Notes: generated from the letters alone by a model not told the origin. A stretch of 28,919 nt of DNA from Bacteroidales bacterium UBA3816 (GCA_002368955.1 DFDY01000068.1:1-28919); one strand, 5' to 3'; shown: positions 1 to 8,534, numbered from the stretch's first letter. Numbers and translations: made by a program.

Positions 1-302
1 AGGAGAACTGCCCCGATGTGCGCAACACCCGCGTTATCGACATCTATCGTGCCCTCTTGGAGTACAACGCCAACATCACCGTATACGATCCCTGGGCCTC
101 CCCCGAAAAGGTCAAGCACGAATACGGCATCGACATCGTCAACCAACTTCCCAACGCCAAATTTAGTGCCGCCATCTTTGCTGTCGCCCATCGCCAATTC
201 CGCGAAATGGAAATCGACTTCGACCAACTGCTGGAACCAACGCACGTTATTTTTGACGTTAAAGCAATCCTTCCTCGCCAACTTGTCGATGGCCGCCTCT
301 AA
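1..302 (+). CDS. wbpA: UDP-N-acetylglucosamine 6-dehydrogenase (WbpA/TviB type), 3' end only
   Basis: Only the last 99 or so codons are inside the window, in frame from base 3, and the reading frame is open to the left edge. The segment begins ENCPDVRNTRVIDIY, the signature opening of the C-terminal UDP-binding domain of nucleotide-sugar dehydrogenases of the WbpA/TviB/Cap5O group, and continues with the VYDPWA strand typical of that fold. These enzymes oxidise C6 of UDP-N-acetyl-hexosamine to the uronic acid using two NAD+. The catalytic cysteine and the Rossmann NAD domain lie upstream, out of view. The next three genes are the later steps of the same route, which is the main reason for preferring a UDP-GlcNAc dehydrogenase over UDP-glucose dehydrogenase. 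Exact substrate is inferred. Confidence 0.82.
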   Translation, partial: ENCPDVRNTRVIDIYRALLEYNANITVYDPWASPEKVKHEYGIDIVNQLPNAKFSAAIFAVAHRQFREMEIDFDQLLEPTHVIFDVKAILPRQLVDGRL

Positions 303-323
303 AACTCAAAAAAAACAATTATC

Positions 324-1304
324 ATGGCAAATTTTGCTTTAATCGGAGCCGCCGGCTATATTGCTCCCCGCCATCTCAAGGCCATCGCTGATACTCACAA
401 CGACCTCATTGCCGCATACGACAAGTTTGACAGCGTTGGCCGTCTAGACAGTTTCTTCCCCGACTGCTCCTTTTTCACCGAGCAGGAGCAGTTCGACCGT
501 TTCTGTTCCAAACAGCAGCACACCCCCAATCCTCTTCAGTGGCTTTCCATCTGCACCCCCAACTACACCCACGATGCCTTCATCCGCTATGGTCTCCGTC
601 TCGGGTGCAACGTCATCTGCGAGAAACCCCTCGTGCTCAACCCCTATAATATTGACAACCTTGTTGACATGGAGCGTGCCACCGGCCATCAAGCCTACAC
701 GATTCTTCAGCTTCGCCTCCACGACTCCATTGTGGCTCTCAAGAAGAAGGTCGAGCAAGGGCCCAAAGACCACAAATATGATGTCGACCTCACCTACATC
801 ACCTCACGCGGCAAATGGTACTACTCCTCGTGGAAAGGCGACGTGCACAAAAGTGGCGGCATAGCCACCAATATTGGCGTTCACTTCTACGACATGCTTC
901 AGTGGATTTTTGGTCCTGTCCAGCAGAACATTGTGCACGTCATGTCTCATGACCGTGTGGCTGGTTTTCTTGAATTTGAGCAGGCCCGTGTACGCTATTT
1001 TCTCAGCATCAACGCCGACTGCCTCCCCGACAATGCCGTACAAGGCGAAAAGCGCACCTACCGAACCATCATGATTGACGGCGACGAGTTCGAATTCAGT
1101 CAGGGGTTCACCGAGCTGCACACCCGCAGCTATCAGGAGATTTTGGCAGGTCGGGGCTTCCGCATCAGCGAAGCACGCAACTGCATCCAAATTGTCAGTG
1201 ACATACGCCACTCCACTCCTATCGGACTGCAAGGCGACTACCATCCGCTGGCCCGCCTTCCGCTGGCCCCCCATCCCTTTGGCTGGTCCGACATGAGATA
1301 TTAA
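324..1304 (+). CDS. wbpB: UDP-N-acetyl-2-amino-2-deoxyglucuronate oxidase (WbpB/WlbA), Gfo/Idh/MocA family
   Basis: A complete 326-residue protein, the usual length for WbpB/WlbA. It opens with the WlbA-type Rossmann start GAAGYIAPRHLKAI (about residues 9-21), carries the family lysine in EKPLVL (K101), and has a second catalytic-region motif ATNIGVHFYDML with H187. WbpB/WlbA enzymes oxidise C3 of UDP-GlcNAc-uronate to the 3-keto sugar with tightly bound NAD. In the characterised Pseudomonas and Bordetella enzymes the bound NADH is reoxidised by 2-oxoglutarate, giving 2-hydroxyglutarate. The gene starts 21 bases after the dehydrogenase and is followed 22 bases later by the aminotransferase that uses its product, so the three are almost certainly co-transcribed. 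Family assignment is strong; use of 2-oxoglutarate is inferred from homologues. Confidence 0.9.
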   Translation: MANFALIGAAGYIAPRHLKAIADTHNDLIAAYDKFDSVGRLDSFFPDCSFFTEQEQFDRFCSKQQHTPNPLQWLSICTPNYTHDAFIRYGLRLGCNVICEKPLVLNPYNIDNLVDMERATGHQAYTILQLRLHDSIVALKKKVEQGPKDHKYDVDLTYITSRGKWYYSSWKGDVHKSGGIATNIGVHFYDMLQWIFGPVQQNIVHVMSHDRVAGFLEFEQARVRYFLSINADCLPDNAVQGEKRTYRTIMIDGDEFEFSQGFTELHTRSYQEILAGRGFRISEARNCIQIVSDIRHSTPIGLQGDYHPLARLPLAPHPFGWSDMRY

Positions 1305-1326
1305 CTTTCCAAATCAACTCATACCC

Positions 1327-2520
1327 ATGGAATTCCGAGACCTCAAGAAGCAATACCAAACCCTCAAAGCCGACATTGACCGTGCCATGACCGACGTGGC
1401 CACCTCTGCCCACTTTATCATGGGTGCACCTGTCAAAGAACTCGAACAACAACTGGCCGAATATGTGGGCGTCAAGCACTGCCTTTCCTGTGCCAACGGG
1501 ACCGATGCCCTCACCCTTGCCCTCAAAGCCCTTGGCATCGGCAAGGGGGATGCCGTCTTCGTGCCCGACTTCACCTTTTTCTCCACCGCCGAAGTGGTCT
1601 CACTCGAAGGGGCCACACCCGTCTTTGTCGACGTAGACCCCCGCACCTTCAACATGGATCCCAAAAGCCTAGAAGAGGCCGTGCGGTGCGTATTGGACCA
1701 AATGACCCTCCGACCCAAGGCAGTCATTGCAGTCGACCTCTTTGGCCTCCCCGCCAACTATCCCGCCATCCGCGAGATTGCCAAGAAAGAGGGGCTCTAC
1801 ATCATCGAGGACGGGGCCCAGGGTTTTGGTGGCTACGTCCGCCGACCCAAAGCCGACACCGGAGGCTTCGAAATACAGCGGGCCTGCAGTTTTGGCGACA
1901 TTTCCACCACCTCCTTCTTCCCCGCCAAACCCCTCGGGTGCTATGGCGACGGCGGTGCCGTCTTCACCAACAACGACCAGTGGGCCGAACTCATCGAATC
2001 CTATCGTGTCCATGGCAAAGGCAGTTTCAAGTATGACAACGTCCGCATCGGACTCAACTCCCGCCTCGACACCCTCCAGGCCGCCATCCTTCAGGTGAAA
2101 TTCAAAGCCTTCAAAGAATACGAACTCACCGAGGTCAACAAGGCCGCTGACTATTACAGCCAACTCATCAACGGCATGACCAAATTCATCAAGAAGGAAA
2201 TCCAGATAACCACTCCCTATATCCCCAACAACTACACTAGCAGTTGGGCACAGTACACCATCCAGCTGAGCGTTCCCTCCGGCAACGGCACCTTCAACCG
2301 CCAAGCCCTTCAGGCCAAACTCAAAGCCAAGGGTGTCCCCAGCATGGTCTACTACCCCACCCCCATGAGCAAGCAGACAGCCTTCAAAGAGGTCCACGGA
2401 TACGTCCTCACACCCAATGCGCAACGCCTGTCCGACTGTGTCCTCTCACTCCCCATGCACCCCTACATCACCCGCGAAGAAATCCGCTTTGTGGCCGAAA
2501 GCCTTATCAGCAGCCTCTAA
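1327..2520 (+). CDS. wbpE: UDP-2-acetamido-2-deoxy-3-oxo-glucuronate aminotransferase (WbpE/WlbC), DegT/DnrJ/EryC1 family
   Basis: A 397-residue PLP-dependent sugar aminotransferase. The PLP lysine is K201 in PAKPLGCYGDGG, and the aspartate that contacts the pyridine nitrogen is D162 in IIEDGAQGFGG; the substrate loop ANGTDALTLAL is at about residues 56-66. WbpE/WlbC enzymes transfer an amino group from glutamate to the 3-keto carbon made by WbpB, releasing 2-oxoglutarate, which can serve as the oxidant for WbpB. At 397 residues it is somewhat longer than typical WbpE; the extra length seems to include a segment around residues 172-187 before the lysine. It begins 22 bases after wbpB and ends 18 bases before the epimerase. 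Substrate is inferred from context plus similarity; the family call is secure. Confidence 0.88.
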   Translation: MEFRDLKKQYQTLKADIDRAMTDVATSAHFIMGAPVKELEQQLAEYVGVKHCLSCANGTDALTLALKALGIGKGDAVFVPDFTFFSTAEVVSLEGATPVFVDVDPRTFNMDPKSLEEAVRCVLDQMTLRPKAVIAVDLFGLPANYPAIREIAKKEGLYIIEDGAQGFGGYVRRPKADTGGFEIQRACSFGDISTTSFFPAKPLGCYGDGGAVFTNNDQWAELIESYRVHGKGSFKYDNVRIGLNSRLDTLQAAILQVKFKAFKEYELTEVNKAADYYSQLINGMTKFIKKEIQITTPYIPNNYTSSWAQYTIQLSVPSGNGTFNRQALQAKLKAKGVPSMVYYPTPMSKQTAFKEVHGYVLTPNAQRLSDCVLSLPMHPYITREEIRFVAESLISSL

Positions 2521-2538
2521 CAGAAAAACGCACTTGCC

Positions 2539-3672
2539 ATGCTCCGCCTCCTCACCGTCATTGGGGCTCGACCCCAAATCATCAAGGCTGCAGCCATCAG
2601 CCGCGCTGTCCAGAACTTATATGCCAACCAGATTGAGGAGAGAATACTCCACACCGGACAGCACTACGATGCCAACATGTCGCAAGTCTTTTTCGATGAG
2701 TTGGGCATTCCCCAACCCCACTATAACCTAGGGGTTGGTTCCGGCCCCCACGGCGCACAGACTGCCAAGATGATTGCAGGCATAGAGGAAGTGCTACTCC
2801 GCGAACCCTTTGACGGCATCATCCTCTATGGCGACACCAACTCCACCCTGGCCGGAGCCGTGGCCGCCTCCAAAATCCACATCCCTGTATTCCATGTCGA
2901 AGCAGGCCTGCGCTCCTTCAACATGTCCATGCCCGAAGAGATCAACCGCATCGTCTGCGACCAGCTCTCCAGCATCTGCTTTGCACCCACCCAGACGGCT
3001 GTGGACAACCTCCGTCGCGAAGGCTTTATGGAAAGCCCCGCCACATTCCGAGGTGGGCTGCACCGACGGGTGTGCAACTGCGGCGACGTGATGTACGACA
3101 ACAGCATCTACTTTGCCGCCCTGGCTCGCCAACACACCAACATACTCCAAGACCTTGGTCTCACGCCCAACAACTATGTCCTGGCCACCATCCATCGCGA
3201 CAACAACACCGACAACCCCGAGCGGCTCAGTGCCATCTTCAAGGCCCTGACCAACATCTCTCAGCAGGACCATATCCCCATTGTGCTACCCCTCCATCCC
3301 CGCACTCGCAAGATATTGGAGAGCACCCCCACCGCCGACGTCAATACCTCCTCCATCCATATCGTCCCGCCCGCCTCATTCTTCGAGATCAACATGCTCG
3401 AACAGAATGCCCGCATCGTCATGACCGACAGCGGCGGTGTGCAGAAAGAGGCCTTCTTTTTTGAAAAGCCATGTGTCATCCTGCGCCCCGAAACCGAGTG
3501 GGTAGAGATTGTCAACCACGGCGCAGGCATCATAGCCGATGCCGACTACGACCGCATCGTCTCGGCCTACCGGCAACTGGTCGCCCATCCCGTCCGTTTC
3601 CCCCATCTCTTTGGCGATGCCCACGCGGCCGAAAAGATACTTCAAACCATCCTGGACTACCTTCAGAACTAA
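2539..3672 (+). CDS. wbpI: UDP-2,3-diacetamido-2,3-dideoxyglucuronate 2-epimerase (WbpI/WlbD type), non-hydrolysing 2-epimerase family
   Basis: A 377-residue member of the non-hydrolysing UDP-GlcNAc 2-epimerase family (GT-B fold). Conserved active-site positions are visible: D99 in YGDTNSTLAG, E121 in HVEAGLRS, E133 in PEEINRI, and H219 in TIHRDNNTDNPERL. The C-terminal UDP-binding loop reads TDSGGVQKEAFFF, followed by RPETEWVEIV. The HR-x-N-N-T-D sequence and the RPETEWVE stretch are characteristic of WbpI/WlbD rather than plain WecB, which usually reads HRREN. The expected reaction inverts C2 of UDP-GlcNAc3NAcA to UDP-ManNAc3NAcA. The acetyltransferase WbpD needed before this step is not between the other genes and may lie upstream of the window. 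The start is an ATG 18 bases after wbpE. Confidence 0.87.
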   Translation: MLRLLTVIGARPQIIKAAAISRAVQNLYANQIEERILHTGQHYDANMSQVFFDELGIPQPHYNLGVGSGPHGAQTAKMIAGIEEVLLREPFDGIILYGDTNSTLAGAVAASKIHIPVFHVEAGLRSFNMSMPEEINRIVCDQLSSICFAPTQTAVDNLRREGFMESPATFRGGLHRRVCNCGDVMYDNSIYFAALARQHTNILQDLGLTPNNYVLATIHRDNNTDNPERLSAIFKALTNISQQDHIPIVLPLHPRTRKILESTPTADVNTSSIHIVPPASFFEINMLEQNARIVMTDSGGVQKEAFFFEKPCVILRPETEWVEIVNHGAGIIADADYDRIVSAYRQLVAHPVRFPHLFGDAHAAEKILQTILDYLQN

Positions 3673-3684
3673 CCCTTCTCCCTT

Positions 3685-6516
3685 ATGGAAATCCTCACCG
3701 ACTCCCTCCATCGGATTGCCTATGCCACCGATGCCTCTGCCTATCGCGAAATGCCCCTCGGCGTGGCCTACCCCAAGACCGAAGCCGACATCATAGAACT
3801 AATCAACGAGGCCCGTCGCCGCCACACCTGCCTTATCCCCCGCGCGGGCGGCACCAGCATAGCCGGTCAGGTGGTGGGCAACGGCATTGTAGTAGACATT
3901 AGTCGGCACTTCAACCACATACTCAAGTTCAACCAACAGCAGCGCTGGGTATGGGTCGAGCCCGGCGTGGTACGCGACGAACTCAACCTCTTCCTCAAAC
4001 CCTATGGGCTTTTCTTCAGTCCCGAAACCTCCACCAGCAACCGCTGCTGCATAGGGGGCATGGTGGGCAACAACTCCTGCGGCACACACTCCCTTGTCTA
4101 TGGCAGCACCCGCCACCACGTTCTCGAAGTGCAGGGCCTGCTTAGCGACGGCACCCACTTCAGCACCGCCTGCCGCGACGGTAGCCCACTCCTCGACAAA
4201 ATATACACCCAGCTTGAAAGCTGGGCCAACGACCCCGACACCCGCCAACTCATCCAAGACAACTTCCCCGACAAAAGCCTTCGTCGCCGCAGCTGTGGCT
4301 ATGCCATCGACGAAGCCATCGAGGACCCCCTGCATATCGACCTCAACAAACTCATTTGCGGCAGCGAAGGAACCCTTTGTTTCATCACCGCCATCAAACT
4401 ATCGCTCGACCCGCTGCCGCCCCAAGAGCAGATGGTCCTGTGTGCCCACTGTCCCTCCCTGCCCCAAAGCTATCAGGCCAACCTCGTTGCCCTGCGCCAC
4501 CACCCGGTGGCCATCGAACTCATGGATGGGCAGATACTCGAACTCTGTCGCAACAACCGTACCCAAGACCGCAACCGTTTCTTCATCCAAGGCGAACCAG
4601 CAGCCCTCATCATTGCCGAATTCAACGGTCCCGACATGGACAGCCGTGCCGACGCCCTAGAAAAGGAACTGCTTCAGCAAGGCCTTGCCTATCACTGTAG
4701 CCGTGTCTATGGCAACGACATCAGCCGCGTGTGGGCCCTGCGCAAGGCAGGCCTCGGCGTGCTCACAGGAGTCAAAGGCGACCGCAAGCCCATCGGTGTC
4801 GTAGAAGATACGGCAGTGGCTCCCGAAAGGCTGCCAGCCTATCTGGAAGACTTCCAGCAGATGATGGACCGCCTAGGTATGAGTTGTGTCTATTACGGCC
4901 ACATCAGCACCGGCGAACTCCATCTGCGCCCCATCCTCAATATCAAAGAGAAGGCCGACCGCGAACGATTCCATCAGGTGGCCCTCGAATCTGCCCTCCT
5001 GGTCAAGAAACACCACGGCAGCCTCAGCGGCGAACATGGCGACGGTCGCCTTCGCGGCGAGTTCATACCCCTCATGTATGGCGACGAAGTCTACCAACTC
5101 ATGCGCCAACTCAAACAATGCTGGGACCCCGACGGCATCTTCAACATGAACAAGATAGTCGACGCGCCCCCCATGGACCAGTCCCTGCGCTACGACGTCG
5201 ACCAGCAATACCTCTGCGACGACAAAGACCTTATGTGCCTCATAGAGCAGTGCAACGGCGCAGGCGACTGCCGCAAGAGCAACGCCATCGGTGGCACCAT
5301 GTGTCCGGCCTTCAAGGTCTCCCGCGACGAACTCATGACCACCCGCGCCCGTGCCAACGTTCTGCGCGAAGTGCTCACCCGTGGCACCGGCAGCGACAAG
5401 GCCGACACCGAAGCCCTCAAGCAAATGCTCTATAGCTGCCTGGCCTGCAAAGGCTGCAAAGGCGAGTGTCCCTCCAATGTGGACATGACCCACATCCGCG
5501 CCCAAGTGCTGCAACGGCTCTACGACCAGCACGGCACCCCCTTCCGCAGCTGGATGGTGGCACGCATGGCCGCCATTGAGCACCTCGGCCACCTTGTCCG
5601 GCCCCTCTACAACCTCTTTGCCACCTGGCAGCCCTCGGCCCTCATCATCAAAAAAATCGTCTCCTTCGCCCCCGAGCGCAGCATCCCCACCCTCTCCCGC
5701 AAGACCATGCGGCAACAAGTCCTCGCTGCCCGGCTCAAGCCCCAACACAAGAAAGGCCGAGTATATCTCTTTGCCGACGAATTCACCAACCTGCAAGAAG
5801 CCCAGCTCGGCCTCACCTTTGCCCAGTTGCTGACCAACCTAGGCTATGAAGTAGTCGTACCCAAGACCGCCGAAAGCGGGCGCGCCGCCATCTCCAAAGG
5901 ATGCCTGCACCTTGCAGCCCAATACGCCACGCAAAACGTCCGTCAACTCAGCCCCCTCGTCACCGAGGAAACCCCGCTGGTGGGCATAGAACCCAGCTGC
6001 ATCCTCTCCTTCCGCGACGAATACCCCGACCTGGTGCCCAGCCATATGCGGTCCCAGGCAGAAAGCCTAGGTCGCAACTGCCTCCTCTACGACGAATTCA
6101 TCATGCGCGAAGTAGCCCGCGGAAACATCACCCCCGACCAATTCCGCAGCGACCCCGTGGAGATTTGGCTCCACGGCCACTGCCACCAAAAGGCCCTCGT
6201 GGGCATTGAAAAAACCGCCGCCATGCTGCGCCTGCTGCGTGGCTGCACTCTCCACGTCATTCCCAGCAGTTGCTGTGGCATGGCAGGCTCCTTTGGCTAC
6301 GAAAAGGAACACTACCGGACATCCTTGGCCATCGGCGAAATGGTGCTCTTTCCCGCCGTGCGCAAAGCCATGCAGCAGTCCGACCCATCGCCCACCGCCA
6401 CCCCCACCCTCGTGGCCGCCCCCGGCACCTCCTGTCGCCAGCAAATCCTCGACGGCACAGGCATCCATGCCGTCCACCCCATCGAAATCCTCCACCGCTA
6501 CATTGCTGAATTCTAA
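3685..6516 (+). CDS. FAD-linked oxidase fused to Fe-S domain (YdiJ / D-2-hydroxyglutarate or D-lactate dehydrogenase type)
   Basis: A 943-residue membrane-associated or cytosolic respiratory-type dehydrogenase. In order it has a FAD_binding_4 (PCMH) domain at about residues 20-200 (RAGGTSIAGQ, then GGMVGNNSCG), a FAD-oxidase C domain at about 210-500 with SGEHGDGRLRGEF, two Fe-S motifs (CNGAGDCRKSN with MCPAF near 525-545; and the exact ferredoxin pattern CLACKGCKGECP near 583-594), and a C-terminal CCG domain with CCGMAGSFGYE near 863. This GlcD-plus-GlcF fusion is the architecture of E. coli YdiJ, reported to oxidise D-2-hydroxyglutarate, and of Fe-S D-lactate dehydrogenases. It begins 12 bases after wbpI, so it shares that operon. 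The link to the Wbp pathway through 2-hydroxyglutarate is an inference; D-lactate or glycolate are alternative substrates. Confidence 0.85.
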   Translation: MEILTDSLHRIAYATDASAYREMPLGVAYPKTEADIIELINEARRRHTCLIPRAGGTSIAGQVVGNGIVVDISRHFNHILKFNQQQRWVWVEPGVVRDELNLFLKPYGLFFSPETSTSNRCCIGGMVGNNSCGTHSLVYGSTRHHVLEVQGLLSDGTHFSTACRDGSPLLDKIYTQLESWANDPDTRQLIQDNFPDKSLRRRSCGYAIDEAIEDPLHIDLNKLICGSEGTLCFITAIKLSLDPLPPQEQMVLCAHCPSLPQSYQANLVALRHHPVAIELMDGQILELCRNNRTQDRNRFFIQGEPAALIIAEFNGPDMDSRADALEKELLQQGLAYHCSRVYGNDISRVWALRKAGLGVLTGVKGDRKPIGVVEDTAVAPERLPAYLEDFQQMMDRLGMSCVYYGHISTGELHLRPILNIKEKADRERFHQVALESALLVKKHHGSLSGEHGDGRLRGEFIPLMYGDEVYQLMRQLKQCWDPDGIFNMNKIVDAPPMDQSLRYDVDQQYLCDDKDLMCLIEQCNGAGDCRKSNAIGGTMCPAFKVSRDELMTTRARANVLREVLTRGTGSDKADTEALKQMLYSCLACKGCKGECPSNVDMTHIRAQVLQRLYDQHGTPFRSWMVARMAAIEHLGHLVRPLYNLFATWQPSALIIKKIVSFAPERSIPTLSRKTMRQQVLAARLKPQHKKGRVYLFADEFTNLQEAQLGLTFAQLLTNLGYEVVVPKTAESGRAAISKGCLHLAAQYATQNVRQLSPLVTEETPLVGIEPSCILSFRDEYPDLVPSHMRSQAESLGRNCLLYDEFIMREVARGNITPDQFRSDPVEIWLHGHCHQKALVGIEKTAAMLRLLRGCTLHVIPSSCCGMAGSFGYEKEHYRTSLAIGEMVLFPAVRKAMQQSDPSPTATPTLVAAPGTSCRQQILDGTGIHAVHPIEILHRYIAEF

Positions 6517-6894
6517 ATAATAAATTCTGAGTCTATAGTTGCTGCCAACTCACTATTCACTGTACAATATATAATGTACAACGTACAGTGATAGTTGTCG
6601 CCCATTGTAAACTGTACACTACTTACATTACTCCAGCCCACCGTCGCTTCTCCAACACTACAGGCCCAAAACCAACACATTACAGACTCCCTATTTTATC
6701 GGGGATGAAACACTTGCGATGTCCATCGATATACTTATTCTAAGTTCTGAATGCAAAATTATGAGTGTTGGCCGCTCCAGATAGAGTTCAGTACAAAAAA
6801 ATACAAACGGCGGGCAAATTTTTCTTTCAACATTTGTAAGATTCTGACCTCTTTTTTCGAATACTATATGTAAAACTACAAAAAACAAACACCT
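6517..6894. other. Spacer of 378 bases with palindromic repeats, no gene seen
   Basis: No convincing reading frame on either strand. The first 100 bases contain an imperfect palindrome (6552-6595) and several copies of TGTACA, and the spacer also carries AATTCTGA-like words (about 6527 and 6745) that recur near 10521-10569. The last 100 bases are AT-rich and should hold the promoter of the lipoprotein gene, but I find no exact TTTG / TAnnTTTG pair there. Confidence 0.6.
6552..6595. repeat. Imperfect palindrome with TGTACA core words
   Basis: Left arm ACTAT-T-CACTGTAC (6552-6565) pairs with right arm GTACAGTGATAGT (6583-6595): 13 paired bases with one bulged T. The 17-base interior is AT-rich and holds more TGTACA-like words, and a further ACTGTACA word follows at about 6612. 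The element sits 36 bases after the stop of the long oxidase gene and has no T-tract, so it is more likely an interspersed intergenic repeat or mRNA 3'-end structure than a standard terminator. Confidence 0.55.
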
Positions 6895-7635
6895 ATGCAA
6901 AGAACAAAACTGACTATCATGATGCTGGCCACGATGCTGCTGTTCGGCAGTTGCGGACTGGTGAAGGTCTGCAATGAGAAGCCCAGCGACATCGAAAACG
7001 CACACAAGTACACCGACCAGCGGCCACTGACCGCCGACGGTCTTAAACACTTGATGATGGACGACACCACACACTACAAGGTGGTAATCATCTACAGCCA
7101 CTGCTGCGGCCCCTGCCAAGAGCAGATGAAACTCGTCTTCAACCAACTCTACAACGCCGACACAGCACACGTGCGTTGGTATTTTGTACTAGCGGACTGC
7201 TCATCGCTGAAATACAACAATACCAAATACCTCAAGCAGTACGGCATAGAAACGCCCTACATGTACTACCTCCGCGACGACGACCCTCGTTTCTGCACTG
7301 GTGCCGAAGACAGATATCTCAATATCGCCCAGTATGTATTTGACAGCCAATTTGAATTGGAGGATGTCATCGACGGCATACCCTGCATGTTTGTGGTTAA
7401 CCCGCAGGACAAGTTGAAACTAGAGTATCGCCAGTATGCCAACAAAATGGTTGTTGCCAACTACGAAGACCTGTACAAACTGATATACAAAGAACTCTAC
7501 CCCGAACCTGTACTGCGGGAGAAGCCCCTTCGCGTACAGGACCTCGACTTCGACCACCGCGACACCGCCGACTGGTCAAACTTCGGCATCTACACCCGCA
7601 AGCCCCGCATATGCACCCCGGAGGGCTGTTTTTGA
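6895..7635 (+). CDS. Thioredoxin-fold lipoprotein with CGPC active site
   Basis: A 246-residue protein with a lipoprotein signal peptide: hydrophobic stretch ending LLFGSC, so C20 would be lipidated. A thioredoxin-like core follows, with YSHCCGPCQEQ at residues 68-77; C71 and C74 form the classical CGPC dithiol. The strand FVVNPQDKL (about residues 166-174), preceded by a proline-containing GIPCMF, fits the cis-proline side of a thioredoxin fold. It probably acts as a thiol-disulfide protein on the periplasmic face of a membrane. Oddities are an extra cysteine (C70) directly before the active site and an unusual C-terminal tail ending CTPEGCF with two cysteines. It stands alone on this strand and converges on the AraC-type gene with only five bases between stops. 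The partner protein is unknown. Confidence 0.75.
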   Translation: MQRTKLTIMMLATMLLFGSCGLVKVCNEKPSDIENAHKYTDQRPLTADGLKHLMMDDTTHYKVVIIYSHCCGPCQEQMKLVFNQLYNADTAHVRWYFVLADCSSLKYNNTKYLKQYGIETPYMYYLRDDDPRFCTGAEDRYLNIAQYVFDSQFELEDVIDGIPCMFVVNPQDKLKLEYRQYANKMVVANYEDLYKLIYKELYPEPVLREKPLRVQDLDFDHRDTADWSNFGIYTRKPRICTPEGCF

Positions 7636-7640
7636 TTACC

Positions 7641-8534
7641 TTACTGCTCGCGGAAACGGCGGGGCGAAATACCTTTCTGCCGCGAGAAGAATTTACAGAA
7701 AGAGGAAGCATCGGCAAAATGAAGGCGGTCGGCCACCTGGGCTACGCTGAGACTGGTGGTGGTCAGCAAAAAGGAGGCTTCCATCAGCAGCATCTGGTTG
7801 ATGTGGTCTACCACGGTTCGGCCTGTCATCTGTCGCACTATGCGGGAGAGGTAGACGGTGGAGATATTGAGTCCTGAGGCATAGAAATCAAGGTCGCGAT
7901 GGTCGAGAAAATGCCTAGGCAGCATCTCGATAAAACGGAAAAAGAGTTCCTCGGAACGATTGGAGGGCTGGATATGGGTGGACACGGCTCGGTCCTGCAT
8001 ATCTAGTACGTCCAGCAGAAAGAGGTCTATGCTAAGCTTGAGCGTTTCATTCTGAAAACGGTGGGGCGTTTCTTGCCGGGCTATAATCTGCTGCATGGAG
8101 GCGCAAAGCCGTTGGGCATCGGCAGGGATGAGGTGTATCATGGGTTCGTGCAGGACGGTGAGGGGGCGATAGGCGGCTCGGACAAATTTGCGCACCATGT
8201 GGGACTCTAAGGTGAGACTCTCCTCGGTCAGGAGGACGTAGCCGAGCAAGTCGTCAGAGACGGAAAGAACGGTGACAGGCTGTCCCGGGGTGTAGATATA
8301 GAGGTCGTCGGGACTGAGAGTCAACTCACGGTCGATGTAGCGAAGAGTGATGTGGCCCGAGGTGATAAGGTTGAAGGTATAGCACGACATCAGCCCCTGG
8401 GTGAGGTTGGTCAGTCGGGCCCGATCGGGAGTCATTTCCATACATTGGAAACGACTGCCGAGGTCGCCAGTGGGTTCACGACCATACTGTATCTTTAATG
8501 TTTCTGCCAAACTGTACATAACCTGATAACGCAT
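7641..8534 (-). CDS. AraC-family transcriptional regulator
   Basis: About 297 residues. The C-terminal third has two helix-turn-helix units typical of AraC/XylS: LDFYASGLNISTVYLSRIV, then VAQVADRLHFADASSFCKFF, ending RQKGISPRRFREQ. The N-terminal part resembles an AraC-type cupin sensor (YTPGQPVTVLSV) but its ligand cannot be read from sequence. I chose the ATG at 8534 (MRYQVMYSL). An upstream in-frame TTG at 8609 would add 25 residues but would run through the divergent promoter at 8595-8626; an ATG at 8519 is also possible. The gene is divergent from the ferritin-like gene, separated by about 170 bases, so it is a natural candidate to regulate the redox island or itself. That role is inferred from position only. 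Confidence 0.85.
   Translation of the reverse strand: MRYQVMYSLAETLKIQYGREPTGDLGSRFQCMEMTPDRARLTNLTQGLMSCYTFNLITSGHITLRYIDRELTLSPDDLYIYTPGQPVTVLSVSDDLLGYVLLTEESLTLESHMVRKFVRAAYRPLTVLHEPMIHLIPADAQRLCASMQQIIARQETPHRFQNETLKLSIDLFLLDVLDMQDRAVSTHIQPSNRSEELFFRFIEMLPRHFLDHRDLDFYASGLNISTVYLSRIVRQMTGRTVVDHINQMLLMEASFLLTTTSLSVAQVADRLHFADASSFCKFFSRQKGISPRRFREQ

Noticed and set aside
4873..5796. A 307-codon minus-strand frame opposite the FAD/Fe-S oxidase
   Set aside because: Antisense to a continuous, motif-complete enzyme; it reads as Ala/Gly/Val/Glu-rich shadow sequence.
3685..6516. Two separate genes (GlcD and GlcF) rather than a fusion
   Set aside because: The frame is continuous through both FAD and Fe-S/CCG domains with no internal stop, as in YdiJ.
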